NCBI GenBank assembly: GCA_032718475.1
Contig: JAUCBJ010007028.1
Coordinates: 124,001 to 188,000 of the forward strand
Direction: 5' to 3'
DNA from: Nemertoderma westbladi
Lineage: Eukaryota; Xenacoelomorpha; Nemertodermatida; Nemertodermatidae
Length of the DNA stretch: 64,000 nt
Shown here: piece by piece, positions 21,236 through 30,251 of the stretch
Numbering within the stretch: the stretch's first letter is position 1
Layout: each line of letters opens with the position of its first letter
The notes under the pieces: generated by a model
Told to the model about the DNA's origin: nothing
The model's database searches: none
The model's input: the letters and a program-made list of their open reading frames with translations, nothing else
Made by a program: the position numbers and the translations under genes

Positions 21236-21835
21236 CTACAGTACATCTTCCACCGCAGTTATTTCTTTCTGTTTATCATCGACATCAGTCGCAGTTAAAC
21301 GCTTTCTCATGAAAAAGTGTAGCAACACAAATCCGCCAACACGTTTTGCTGAGCAGTATCGCAGACAGTTATCCCTTGTGTTTAAGTGAAACGTGCATTT
21401 ACTTTCTACTGTAGTGAATCGGTCGTGGAACCGGCATGGGGTTAAATAATCGTGATATTGCTTATATATTCCCAATTTCTCAACCGAATTTGGTGCGAGA
21501 ACATCGAGTTGGGTGTTTAATATTGTCCGCTTCATCAACCCAAATACATGAATGTTTTTTTTATATTTTAAATGTCTCTTCATATATTTTTTAAAGTCAT
21601 CTTGAGAAATGTCCCCGTAGTCCCAGGACAAGTGAGAAGTCATATCACGTAAATTGTTTACGTGGGCTGCATCTAAAGCCGATAATTTAATATTAGGTGG
21701 GCCTTTAATTAAAAACGTCTTTACATTAGTTTTGGTGTAATTAGAATCGAAAATAGCAAATTCTTTAAATACTACCGGATATTCTTTATTGTCTATCTTA
21801 TAATATTGAAAATCAACAAAAATAATATTATCCAT
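21236..21835 (-). CDS. Polinton protein of unknown function (199 aa), Cys/His-rich C-terminal half
   Basis: Last minus-strand gene of the right arm. The N terminus IIFVDFQYYKI...FKEFAIFD resembles the first strands of an RNase H-fold exonuclease (an acidic residue in a strand, then a second strand), but the other acidic catalytic residues are not evident. The middle has a DWDYGD-like SWDYGD block. Residues about 133-165 hold a Cys/His cluster (CRFH...CTFH...C...C) that could bind zinc. Proteins of this general shape occur in invertebrate mobile elements, but I cannot name the family. It lies 31 bases downstream of the protease gene. Confidence 0.65.
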   Translation of the reverse strand: MDNIIFVDFQYYKIDNKEYPVVFKEFAIFDSNYTKTNVKTFLIKGPPNIKLSALDAAHVNNLRDMTSHLSWDYGDISQDDFKKYMKRHLKYKKNIHVFGLMKRTILNTQLDVLAPNSVEKLGIYKQYHDYLTPCRFHDRFTTVESKCTFHLNTRDNCLRYCSAKRVGGFVLLHFFMRKRLTATDVDDKQKEITAVEDVL

Positions 21836-21866
21836 TTTATCTGATAAACAAAAGTTAAATAATTAA

Positions 21867-22319
21867 TCACAAAGTTTGTTGGTTTAATTTATAATAATTA
21901 ACAAGCCATTTATATAATATAATTTCATTGATTTCCACATTATTTGTAAACACCCTCATTGGATAGATTGTGTGAATACGATTTACCAAATAATAAAGAC
22001 AGTACAGACCGCATGTGGTCCTCCGGGGGTCTTGAAATTGTTTGCGTGTAGTACGCCACCTTGCGGAATTTTTCTCAAGCCATTTTTCGATGCATCTATT
22101 TGGATATTTTGGTCCAAACGAGTCAAATACTTCAGCCTCATTATCTCGTATATATATCGCGATCCAATGAATCCCAGGCAGATGCTGTTTATCGGTATTT
22201 ACTATTAACCCATAATCCCGCCGCTTATTATTATCTAATTTAGGTAATTTGTTAGCTGGAAACGCTCCCAAATAGTGACCACCCACTGGAAACATATCAA
22301 GGTCCTCTGTAGATAACAT
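21867..22319 (-). CDS. Adenain-like (Ulp1-type) cysteine protease
   Basis: 150 aa, compared with about 200 for adenovirus adenain. The catalytic set is complete: His51 in HWIAIYI, Asp66 in VFDSFG, Gln96 in the FQD block and Cys103 in TTCGLYC, in family order and spacing. In adenoviruses and Polintons this enzyme matures virion proteins after Gly-Gly-type sites; candidate Gly-Gly sites are present in the neighbouring core-like proteins (23584-24150 and 27444-27827). It is packed 2 bases after the capsid gene, so it is probably cotranscribed. Confidence 0.93.
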   Translation of the reverse strand: MLSTEDLDMFPVGGHYLGAFPANKLPKLDNNKRRDYGLIVNTDKQHLPGIHWIAIYIRDNEAEVFDSFGPKYPNRCIEKWLEKNSARWRTTRKQFQDPRRTTCGLYCLYYLVNRIHTIYPMRVFTNNVEINEIILYKWLVNYYKLNQQTL

Positions 22320-22321
22320 AC

Positions 22322-23581
22322 TTAATCGATATGTATTTCTTTCCTGCTATTTAAACTTAATGATTGATCATAAATATTAAAAACGATTACATTTACGGTT
22401 TCAACCAACGGTTCGGCAAATCTTAATTTTAATTGGCCGTTAGTATATATCGAGGGTTGTGGATCTCTAACATAACCATCAGCGGTTAGGTCCCAGGATA
22501 GGAGGGGACAATTACCTAAGTAGGTTTCATGGTCTATATTATTACCCCCATAACCGTTAATATATGTATTAATGTTTTTCATTAATTGAGTATACTCAAA
22601 AATATATGTTCCATCTGTAAAAATAGGCTCGTATATTACACCCCCTACTGGAAGACCGTCTACAATCAGTTCCGCGCGTCTAAGGTTAAAATGTTCAAAT
22701 TTCAATGGATTACTAATTAATTCTCCCGAATAAGCGTTATTTGTTATGAAGCCGATAATAACTAATTTGGGTTTTTTACCATCAAATATGTTTGTTTGGG
22801 TGTAATTTGTGGTTTGCGTGGGAATAGTAAATGTAGTCACCTCTTTCTTTTGGAATTGATATTCAATATCGTAACTCTCTAAACCTTTTAGGTGACTGCT
22901 TTCTATTACAGGATTAACCTCCATTCTAGGGATTATAATTTTTATTTCATCTAATTCTAGATGAAGATTTGTCACAGCGTTTGCGTTTGGAGTGATTTTA
23001 AAAATAAACGAATTTGATACTTTTCTAAAATGCATTCTTAAATCATACCCAGGTTGTATTATTTTAGTTTCAGTATCAAAATCAATCGTCAATCCACTTA
23101 CAAATTGCATTTGTTTACTAAAGGCATCGTCAATAGGATGCGCGCCAGCATTAATTTCATTTCCGTGTTCGGATAAAGGCTGTTGAAAACCGCCCGCCCC
23201 CAGTAACCCATTTTTATCCTCGTAAGTTGTAAATAGTAAATTGGATAAGTACGACTTGTAGAAATAATGGTTATTGCTATTTTCAACCTGCTTCTCATTA
23301 AGGTCTATTTTAATATCACTCCACATAGTTTCAGCTGGGTAATTCAGCATATATATATGAGAGTTTTCAAGTCGCCTATCCCAGCGTACTGTACATTTTG
23401 TAATTAATAACGCATCTTGCAGTTTCGTATAGAATTCATTGGATCTTGGGACAAGGAACGTGACCTCCCTAGATTCAGTTCGGAGATTGGATACTGGATA
23501 AATTGTTTCATAATGCTTTGCTTTAAATTCAGTCTGTATTGGTTGTGTAGAAAATAAATCTAATTCCTTAATAATTGACAT
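22322..23581 (-). CDS. Major capsid protein (double jelly-roll type)
   Basis: 419 aa, beta-rich throughout. The N-terminal part has the usual order: a VPRSNEFYTKL block (entry to the first jelly roll), strands around residues 60-95 with WSDIKIDLN, and YFYKSYLSNLL...GGFQQ (about 105-135), which matches the pattern before the first long loop in Polinton capsid proteins. The second half has more strand repeats and ends without a tail. It would form the trimeric capsomer of an icosahedral particle. It lies between protease and core-like genes, the normal morphogenetic cluster. It is somewhat shorter than many relatives, but I see no break. Confidence 0.85.
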   Translation of the reverse strand: MSIIKELDLFSTQPIQTEFKAKHYETIYPVSNLRTESREVTFLVPRSNEFYTKLQDALLITKCTVRWDRRLENSHIYMLNYPAETMWSDIKIDLNEKQVENSNNHYFYKSYLSNLLFTTYEDKNGLLGAGGFQQPLSEHGNEINAGAHPIDDAFSKQMQFVSGLTIDFDTETKIIQPGYDLRMHFRKVSNSFIFKITPNANAVTNLHLELDEIKIIIPRMEVNPVIESSHLKGLESYDIEYQFQKKEVTTFTIPTQTTNYTQTNIFDGKKPKLVIIGFITNNAYSGELISNPLKFEHFNLRRAELIVDGLPVGGVIYEPIFTDGTYIFEYTQLMKNINTYINGYGGNNIDHETYLGNCPLLSWDLTADGYVRDPQPSIYTNGQLKLRFAEPLVETVNVIVFNIYDQSLSLNSRKEIHID

Positions 23582-23583
23582 TA

Positions 23584-24150
23584 TTAAAAAATACTTTTTT
23601 CGCAGTGTTTCAGTTTGCCTTTTTTTATATTTCTCTTTTTACTACGTCGATGAGGTATGTTCATAGACATTGGCTGTCTAGTCGGTCGCTTTAAATCTCT
23701 ATAAACTTTTTCTACAACAGATCTGGTTGATGGTTTCATTTTATTTAATGCTTTATTAATAACCGTATTAGCCTGCTGATGTAAGACTCGCTTGCCTTTT
23801 GGTATTACGTGTTGTCTCATAAATTTTGTGGTAAATGGTAAAGCTTTTTGTAACACTTTTTTAGCTAATGGTTTACCAAATTTTTTCAATGTAGATAAAG
23901 CGTCTGTAAATATACCTTCCCCGTGTTGATTTGTCCTCATACCTCTAGGATAACGTTGAAAATGACGTTGTTTTAAGTTTGGACCAAATGCACCAATTTG
24001 TTGACCGTAAGGGTCAATATATGAACCACCTCGAAAAACAGGAACTTGCGTCGAGCCTCTGGTACTTCTTCCACCTTTAAAAACAGCAAGGTTAGAGTCT
24101 GAACCCCCATATTGTGGTTTACTGTATCTTTGAAATAAATCGGAATCCAT
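23584..24150 (-). CDS. Basic virion core-like protein (188 aa) with Gly-Gly sites
   Basis: Strongly basic. The N-terminal 60 residues are Gly-rich with three Gly-Gly sites (YGGSD, KGGRS, RGGSY) and a GQQIGAFG stretch. Residues about 75-135 form an amphipathic, Lys-rich helical region starting GEGIFTDALSTLKKFGK. The C terminus is Arg/Lys-rich. Size, charge, an amphipathic segment and a place next to capsid and protease resemble adenovirus pVI/pVII/pX-type proteins, which bind DNA or membrane and are cut by the protease. Exact equivalence cannot be told. Confidence 0.7.
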   Translation of the reverse strand: MDSDLFQRYSKPQYGGSDSNLAVFKGGRSTRGSTQVPVFRGGSYIDPYGQQIGAFGPNLKQRHFQRYPRGMRTNQHGEGIFTDALSTLKKFGKPLAKKVLQKALPFTTKFMRQHVIPKGKRVLHQQANTVINKALNKMKPSTRSVVEKVYRDLKRPTRQPMSMNIPHRRSKKRNIKKGKLKHCEKSIF

Positions 24151-24151
24151 T

Positions 24152-25016
24152 TTAATTTATTTTTTTAAAGTGTAAGGTAATACAAGTTGTCCCGTATTCA
24201 AAATTCAAATCTTTTCCTTGTTTGTCTGTTATTTCAATATGAATGTATGTTATCTTATATGATTTTTTCACAGGGATATAATGAATTGTATCCTTGGCAA
24301 ATTCTTTATTTATTACACTACCATATTTCACGTCATCAGGTATCGCCACGCGACGAAGTAAAGCTAAGCCAAAATCGTTAATATATTGATTTTCAATTAT
24401 ATTAGTAGTCACGTACATGTTCGACTTAGGTTCTGGAATAGAGTTGGGTGGTTGGGGGCATAAAAATACCATCTGGTAAAGTTTTTTCTTCATTTCCGAT
24501 AACCTTTATTAAATAACCCTTTATATTATTTTTCGTCTTCAAAATAATTTTAAAATTTGGATTTAAATTCGCACCGAGATCATTTTTAGTAATTCCAAAA
24601 TAATAGGCTAATTGTTGACCTATATATGACCTATATAACTCTCGCACCGCTTTCCCTAAAATAAATTGCAATCTATTTTGCTGAGTATTTTCAACTATTT
24701 GTAATTTATCTTTCAACGCCCCTGTGTTAAAATAATCTATAATGTCATTGATACTGTAGAACAAACCGGATGGAAGTGTATCCTCAAAAATTTTTTTCCC
24801 TTTTTTTAATAAAATAACATTCTCTACATTGTTATACATGGACGGTAACGTTGCTAAGTAAAATATACTTTTTATACCTACCACCCAGTTTTCGTTTGGG
24901 TTTATAGGTAAGGCTCCATGTAAGTTGATCTGATAATTACTAGCGCTATTGCGGGGAAAATCAATTGGGCAGGAGTTACTCGGCAGCCTTACGTAGAATT
25001 CATCCATCACCACCAC
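24152..25016 (-). pseudogene. Penton-like minor capsid protein, second paralog, split by a frameshift
   Basis: Two overlapping frames. 24426-25016 (196 aa) begins FYVRLPSNS...FPRNSASNYQINL, the same layout as the N terminus of the intact neighbour at 25000-25872. 24152-24493 (113 aa) matches that neighbour's C-terminal third (MYVTTNIIENQYINDFG against IFIYTDIIKSSFVGD, then a matching final strand pattern). Together they span the full length of the paralog. The frames cross at a C-rich run near 24455-24465, with a one-base difference. Mutation, sequencing error or a recoding site are all possible. It overlaps the start of the intact paralog's 3' end by 17 bases. The penton identity is inferred from family and position. 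Confidence 0.75.
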
Positions 25017-25872
25017 CCCGTATTAACTTAAGTGTTATAACAGTGCGACCTCCGCTGAAGTTAATTAATTGGCCTTGACCGTCACGTAAAGTAATTAATA
25101 TTGTTTTTAGTTTTTTATTCAACAATGGGAAATAGCAAATGCTCTCGTATTCGTGATTAATATATTTTCGATTTAATTGCGTTAAAGGGCAGGTTCTTAA
25201 GAGCGGAGCTAAAGCGTCGCCAACAAATGAGCTCTTAATAATATCTGTGTATATAAAGATAGTGTCTTTATTACGTGTTATATTTGTGGGAGCGGGAAAA
25301 TCTAAAATGCCAATTTCCGAAATTTTTGGTCCACTATAATTTAAAATTAATATCGGTTGTTCTATATTGCTTAATTCCTCTACTGTAGTGGTACTGTATA
25401 TATCCCAATTCGGAATATTCGGATGATTCCGATCCAATAGCGGATTTAAGCCTAGAATTTGTATTAAATCGCCGCGTAGACTTAATTGTATTTTTTTCAA
25501 CTTTTTAGGAAATATTAATTTAATTCTAGAATTATTTGTATTAAAAATGAATTCGAAATCTCTATATTTCGCTTCAGAATTAAACAGTTTATTTATATCA
25601 TCAATAATCACTTGAATAGAGTTATGCATACCAGGAAATAAACTATATAATTTGGCATCTTTTGCATCTACCCTGATTGACAGCGAAATTTGAGTTTGCA
25701 GCGTAATATTACTGTATGTTGCTTGATATTGAAGTTCGGCAAGTCCAACTTTGGCATTTGGACCAATATATAATTCTTCAGCTAAATCAACAGTAAACTC
25801 ACTAGGATTATTATTGGGATAAGTGTTCAATGAGCTATCTGAAAGTAGAGTGATATATGTATCTGTGGCCAT
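25000..25872 (-). CDS. Penton-like minor capsid protein (290 aa)
   Basis: Begins YITLLSDSS...YPNNNPSEFTVDL, then a VGLAELQY strand: the conserved N-terminal pattern of a family found in Polintons, in which a jelly-roll minor capsid protein fills the fivefold vertices. The rest is beta-rich and ends in a basic/Gly tail. Its leader is an AAT-triplet run directly before the ATG (25873-25886), shared with other element genes. Paralogous to the broken gene at 24152-25016. It is the first gene of the capsid cluster; the stretch 25873-26123 upstream of it is without genes and probably contains its promoter. Confidence 0.75.
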   Translation of the reverse strand: MATDTYITLLSDSSLNTYPNNNPSEFTVDLAEELYIGPNAKVGLAELQYQATYSNITLQTQISLSIRVDAKDAKLYSLFPGMHNSIQVIIDDINKLFNSEAKYRDFEFIFNTNNSRIKLIFPKKLKKIQLSLRGDLIQILGLNPLLDRNHPNIPNWDIYSTTTVEELSNIEQPILILNYSGPKISEIGILDFPAPTNITRNKDTIFIYTDIIKSSFVGDALAPLLRTCPLTQLNRKYINHEYESICYFPLLNKKLKTILITLRDGQGQLINFSGGRTVITLKLIRGGGDG

Positions 25873-26123
25873 TATTATTATTATTTAAGCTCGCTCTCTC
25901 TACTTGACTCCTTTGTACATACAGTACAGTATAATGTTAAATTATAGACATCTGTGACCAAGTTCATCGCCGCATCTTCTACAGTATATGCGAGGGATCA
26001 ATATTTTACTGGCTTTATTTAAAGCGGATGAACTATATAGTATAGTAATATCATTCGAGTTAATATTGATTAATTACGGTCATATGCGACCAAAATGAAT
26101 TAATATACAGTATAAACCTAAGC

Positions 26124-27230
26124 TTATTGAATATGCTGTACCCAGGACTGTTTCTTGGATCCGATGAATCGGACTAAATATTCTTTCTTCCCATTGCGTA
26201 CACGTTCTTTAAGTTTGCCAATATTTTTTTTGTCAATTGCTAGATAAATATTACTATTCGGGTGGACCTTTTGGAGTTCGTGAGAATAAAATGAGCCCTT
26301 TATTATAGCTCCGGTGCTGTCCTTAATATCGAACATTACCGCTGGTACTCTATCCAACCTGACCCGATGAATAATAAATAATTCACGTGTCCATTGTTCT
26401 CGATAGCCTTTAGCAAAAGCAGTACGAGCAATAGATAATCGTACTGTATCTCCAACTTTAAATTTTATTTTCTTGTGATTTATCTGTCTATATTTCCCAT
26501 ATAATCTATTCATTAATTCAGTTTCATTAAATTTATTAACTTCAATAGGTGTCATTTGTATTGTTCTATGATACGACCTATTATAAGCCGAGATAAGCTT
26601 AGGTAAAAATTTTATCCAAATATTATTTCCCCTTTGCGTGAAAATTTTGAACATCTTTGTTTTTAAGGTTCTGTTAAATCTCTCGACAATAGCCGCCTTA
26701 TTCACAGAATACATTACGTAATACTGTATACCTAACGTATCTAAATATTTCCTTACAGATTTATTTAGAAACTCAGACCCTTGATCCGTGGCGATTCTGT
26801 TTGGTTTTCCTTTCTGGAATATTTTTTGCAATATACTAATAATTTCAACACCCTTTTTTGTTTTCATAGCATAGCCAAAAGCAAGCCGACTGAAGGCATC
26901 AATGCATGTTAATATATAGTTATAATTATTATTTTGCGACTTATATTGCTGCATATCCACCAGATCTATCATATATATATCTTTTATGCCTCCCGTAAAT
27001 ATTTTAGATGTTGGATAATGTTGTCTACGTGGAGCATGAAGGGAGTATGTCTTTTGTCCGCTCAACCATTTCTGGGCTTGCGTCGGTTTGATGTTTGCAG
27101 CTTTTGCTAATTTTGCAACACTTGCAAATCCCGCGGGGGATGAAGGATCTAAATAAATTCTTAACAGTTTTTTGTCTAAGCTTCGGCTTAAAATCGGTTT
27201 CATCTTGCGAGGCATCTTTTCGACAACCAC
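26124..27230 (-). CDS. int: Retrovirus-type integrase with C-terminal chromodomain
   Basis: 368 aa. N-terminal residues 15-70 form a basic helical, HTH-like region. The catalytic core has Asp89 (YMIDLVD), Asp149 (IATDQGSEF) and Glu183 (AAIVERFNR), with 34 residues between the last two. After an SH3-like region (KFKVGDTVRL, about 263-272), the last 30 residues (EYLVRFIGSKKQSWVQ) form a chromodomain-like end, typical of Polinton integrases. It joins element ends to host DNA and makes the 6-bp target duplication seen at 9728 and 30754. The frame is intact. A second Met (MPRKM) five residues in could be the start. Confidence 0.93.
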   Translation of the reverse strand: MVVEKMPRKMKPILSRSLDKKLLRIYLDPSSPAGFASVAKLAKAANIKPTQAQKWLSGQKTYSLHAPRRQHYPTSKIFTGGIKDIYMIDLVDMQQYKSQNNNYNYILTCIDAFSRLAFGYAMKTKKGVEIISILQKIFQKGKPNRIATDQGSEFLNKSVRKYLDTLGIQYYVMYSVNKAAIVERFNRTLKTKMFKIFTQRGNNIWIKFLPKLISAYNRSYHRTIQMTPIEVNKFNETELMNRLYGKYRQINHKKIKFKVGDTVRLSIARTAFAKGYREQWTRELFIIHRVRLDRVPAVMFDIKDSTGAIIKGSFYSHELQKVHPNSNIYLAIDKKNIGKLKERVRNGKKEYLVRFIGSKKQSWVQHIQ

Positions 27231-27266
27231 AAGTAATATGTATATTCAAATCTCTTATAAAGGGCA

Positions 27267-27437
27267 TCACCGTAAGAACAACTGAAATTTTTTAATTATT
27301 TTCTTCGAAGTTGATGTTTTAAAGGGTTTTCTTTTTGTAGTATTTACTCTAGGTATATCTTGTGGTTTTAAATCAGTAGCTAACGGTTTACTCGATACTA
27401 AATATAATTTTCTAAATGTTACTCCCGTTTTAACCAT
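27267..27437 (-). CDS. Small basic protein (56 aa), hypothetical
   Basis: A short open frame between integrase and the 127-aa gene on the same strand. It ends 36 bases before the integrase ATG. It starts MVKTGVTFRKLY and is rich in Lys, Thr and Pro, with a KTSTSKKIIKKF tail. Its size and charge would suit a small DNA-binding core peptide. Support is only position, strand and composition. Confidence 0.4.
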   Translation of the reverse strand: MVKTGVTFRKLYLVSSKPLATDLKPQDIPRVNTTKRKPFKTSTSKKIIKKFQLFLR

Positions 27438-27443
27438 TATTAC

Positions 27444-27827
27444 CTACCGTCCACGGTTAATTTTTTTCGCAATAGCAGCCCCAGCGGCAGCGGCACCGGC
27501 ACTCGCGGCTAGTTTCGCACCAATGCCGAGTAAGGGTATTAGAAACGGTAGTATGCCTCCAGATTGATTGCTTAACTTTTTTCTGTAACTTGATATATTT
27601 TTTGTCTTACGGTTGAGTGATTTCAATACCTTCTTATAGCGGCGAATATTTCTAAATGAATGAGGGGTCAATTGTACATTACCTTTTAGAACATTTAATG
27701 CAGTATTTACAATGAGCCGTATTAATTCGTTACTGGCGGTATGGTTAATAAAATAAGTTCTTTGTTGAGGGGTAGCGCTGCGTAGAAATTCCAGCTCGTT
27801 ACGATATTTCTGCACAAGTCTATTCAT
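27444..27827 (-). CDS. Small basic Polinton protein with hydrophobic C-terminal segment (127 aa), pX-like
   Basis: Residues 1-60 are helical with an LNVLKGNVQLTPHSFRNIRRYKK-type block (cut here to its core LNVLKGNVQL) that is widespread in Polinton small proteins. Residues 60-90 are Lys/Arg-rich. SGG at about 90-92 precedes a hydrophobic Gly/Ala-rich segment (ILPFLIPLLGIGAKLAASAG) and a basic end. The pattern basic domain, Gly-Gly, hydrophobic segment resembles small virion proteins such as adenovirus pX or pVI. A role in packaging or membrane passage is inference. It sits between the ATPase and the integrase, a usual place. Confidence 0.7.
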   Translation of the reverse strand: MNRLVQKYRNELEFLRSATPQQRTYFINHTASNELIRLIVNTALNVLKGNVQLTPHSFRNIRRYKKVLKSLNRKTKNISSYRKKLSNQSGGILPFLIPLLGIGAKLAASAGAAAAGAAIAKKINRGR

Positions 27828-27864
27828 TGTTGCAACATTATTGAAAATTGTTACAAAATATTAA

Positions 27865-28545
27865 TTATTTATCATTATTATTATTATTATTTTCGCTACG
27901 TTTATAGTCAGTGTAATTTTTAATGTAACAATTATGATTATGAAATATATCAGATCTAAATCTTAAATGTTCGGGTGTTTCCTGTCGTAAATCAATTAAG
28001 AAATGTGAAAATGGCTCAATTGTCGCATCTTGATAGGAATCAACTAAAAATTTGGTCTGCCCTGGTAACATCTGCTTCGCGAAATTTAAAACCGATAGAC
28101 TGTCTCTCGGATTTTTCATTAATACTAAAGTATGGCTATTAATTGATCTTGTGCGGTTATGCTTCCCACCGTAAAACATGTTTTGCGTTATAAAACAAAT
28201 AAATATATTGGAATGATGAGCTACCTTAGTAAACAATACAGTTAATGCTGTACTGGACTCAGTTTCTGTTAACAAATCATCTATAATTAATAAATCTCGA
28301 CTATTGACTAATCTATCTATATTTTCAGGCAAACCTTTGTAAAGGTGAGTAATACCAGGAATAGTCGGGGGATTGCTCCCGTAACAATACAATACTCGCA
28401 AAGGGGCTTTGTTGAAGCAGCCATTCTTGTGTTTAATTAAATTCCCCACAAAGGTTGACTTTCCGGAACCAGATGGGCCAGAAATTATCATACTTGTTCC
28501 CATTGGAAAGTTTAAATTATATGGGCCTGAATTAAAGTCAGCCAT
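27865..28545 (-). CDS. FtsK/HerA-type genome-packaging ATPase
   Basis: 226 aa, the usual size for Polinton and A32-type packaging ATPases. Walker A is GPSGSGKST at residues 23-31; Walker B is LLIIDD at 85-90; a further strand FICFITQN at 115-122 carries the polar sensor position. The last 60 residues are less conserved and end Asn-rich. It would pump DNA into the capsid at a vertex. An AAT-triplet leader precedes the ATG (28546-28560). No break is seen. Confidence 0.93.
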   Translation of the reverse strand: MADFNSGPYNLNFPMGTSMIISGPSGSGKSTFVGNLIKHKNGCFNKAPLRVLYCYGSNPPTIPGITHLYKGLPENIDRLVNSRDLLIIDDLLTETESSTALTVLFTKVAHHSNIFICFITQNMFYGGKHNRTRSINSHTLVLMKNPRDSLSVLNFAKQMLPGQTKFLVDSYQDATIEPFSHFLIDLRQETPEHLRFRSDIFHNHNCYIKNYTDYKRSENNNNNNDK

Positions 28546-28870
28546 TTATTATTATTATTAAGATATATCAACAATACAATATAATATAATATCAATATCA
28601 ATATCAATAAACCAACACCATTACTATGTATACAACAATAATTGATGGAACTACAATAATATTAGAGTACTGTATATTTAATTAACATATGACACAACTA
28701 CAGTATGTGACGCTCGCCGCAACAAAAGGTGCTATTTCCAATTATAGTATAGACAGATGTAATTTCAAGCATGGTGAGCATCTTTATACGCGAAATAATG
28801 ATAGGTAACATCGGCGGTTTGGAAATCACTTCCCGAGAATTTCGCGCTTATGATTTTTTTATGTTCGCTG

Positions 28871-29218
28871 CTAAAAAAAATAAGGAATATAGTAGCAACA
28901 GCGTCGTACTACGTTTCTATAAAAAATATTCTCCAATATTGTAAATAAATCTCCGGGATCATTACTTTTCGCAGAAATATAAGTTATATTGCGAAGCTCT
29001 TTCCAATAAAAGGGTTGGTATCTTGCCAACTTTATATTAAACTTAGATATGGGTGCGCGACAAATAGGACAAATTTTAGAACAATAATTATTCATTTCGG
29101 AATATTGTAAAATACATTGTACGCAAGTTGCATGTTTATTTTCACATTTATAATAATCTCGATGTTGTTGCAATAACTTAGAATAGCAAACTGGGCATTT
29201 TTCATTTAAAATATCCAT
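28871..29218 (-). CDS. RING-finger protein (115 aa), probable E3 ubiquitin ligase
   Basis: Residues 8-53 give a complete RING-HC set: C8-x2-C11-x13-C25-x3-H29-x2-C32-x2-C35-x14-C50-x2-C53. The rest (54-115) matches nothing I know. RING proteins in large DNA viruses often redirect host ubiquitination, so an interaction with host factors is possible; the target cannot be read from sequence. It is an accessory gene, not one of the core Polinton set. Confidence 0.8.
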   Translation of the reverse strand: MDILNEKCPVCYSKLLQQHRDYYKCENKHATCVQCILQYSEMNNYCSKICPICRAPISKFNIKLARYQPFYWKELRNITYISAKSNDPGDLFTILENIFYRNVVRRCCYYIPYFF

Positions 29219-29386
29219 TTTCCAAATTTTAAAGTAAATTGAAAATAATTACCACAATACACAACAACAACAACAACAAACAAAACTGTTATACTGTATA
29301 TACAAATACTACTACAATTTTCGATTATTTAAAAATAGTAAAATTTTATATATAATCATAAAATATTTATAATATAGGGGGAAAAG

Positions 29387-29830
29387 TCAAGAATCAATGA
29401 TACTATCAACATATTCAACATTATCCGCTGATTCTTCAGGTTCGACAAAGGATTCTTTTGAAATCATTACAATAAAGAAAGACATAATTTCGTAGGGGCT
29501 ATGCCGATTTAGCCGTATTTCAAACTTTTCACCAGCTTCGTTGTATTGTGTAATAACAATAAATCTCTCTATCATGGATAATAGTAAGATGTTGGTTAAT
29601 TTTCCCCCATGCTCAGCTTTCAGGTTGTAATCTAAAAGATGAATACTATTATCAGAAGCATCAATATCAATTGAGCTTAAAATTTTCCTGGCTTTTTCAG
29701 AAAACTCAATTTTATATTTATCATCTCCCTGACGGTAAATTGTATAATCAATAACAATATAGGCTTGACCATCTTCTGCAAAAAATGAATGCCTTACTAT
29801 TGGCATAACCATATCGGAATCAGAAGACAT
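29387..29830 (-). CDS. Polinton protein of unknown function (147 aa)
   Basis: Outermost right-arm gene. It is acidic, with alternating strands in residues 15-60 (SFFAEDGQAYIVIDYTIY) and a helix-rich middle; the C terminus is very acidic. No cysteine pairs, transmembrane segment or enzyme motif is seen. The start is chosen because an A/T-rich aataaATG-type leader like those of neighbouring genes precedes it. Confidence 0.55.
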   Translation of the reverse strand: MSSDSDMVMPIVRHSFFAEDGQAYIVIDYTIYRQGDDKYKIEFSEKARKILSSIDIDASDNSIHLLDYNLKAEHGGKLTNILLLSMIERFIVITQYNEAGEKFEIRLNRHSPYEIMSFFIVMISKESFVEPEESADNVEYVDSIIDS

Positions 29831-30251
29831 TATTTAATTTATTTTATTGTAAATCAAACAAACAAAGTAAAAACTTTTAAACTAAAACCATTACAAATGA
29901 TTAATTGCGATTAAAGCAAGAGATTATATATAAGATATTTTCAAAAATAATACAGGTCTTAAACTGAGAAATAGCCTAAATTCGGTTTATTGATTGGTTG
30001 ATTAGCTGGTAGGGAACTACTGTATAAACAAAAAAAATTATTGCGTAATAATAATCACTAATACTCGTATACGTGTATCTGGAACGTGACGGAATCTCAT
30101 GTATCATACTGGTTGGTTTGTTGATTTGGCGACAGCAGTTGTGGAGTTGGCAATCAATATATTATAATATATGCATGATGCGTGTAGTTGGTGGCCACGT
30201 TGTCAGCATATACAGTATACAGTGGTTGGTTGCGTGGATAGGAAATAACTA
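29831..30251. other. Polinton right arm, non-coding, with partial duplication of the terminal repeat
   Basis: No gene. 30070-30170 (gtatacgtgtatctggaacg ... ttggcgacagcagttgtgga) repeats in diverged form a part of the terminal repeat at 30262-30400 in direct orientation, so an internal part of the repeat was duplicated. Confidence 0.6.
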
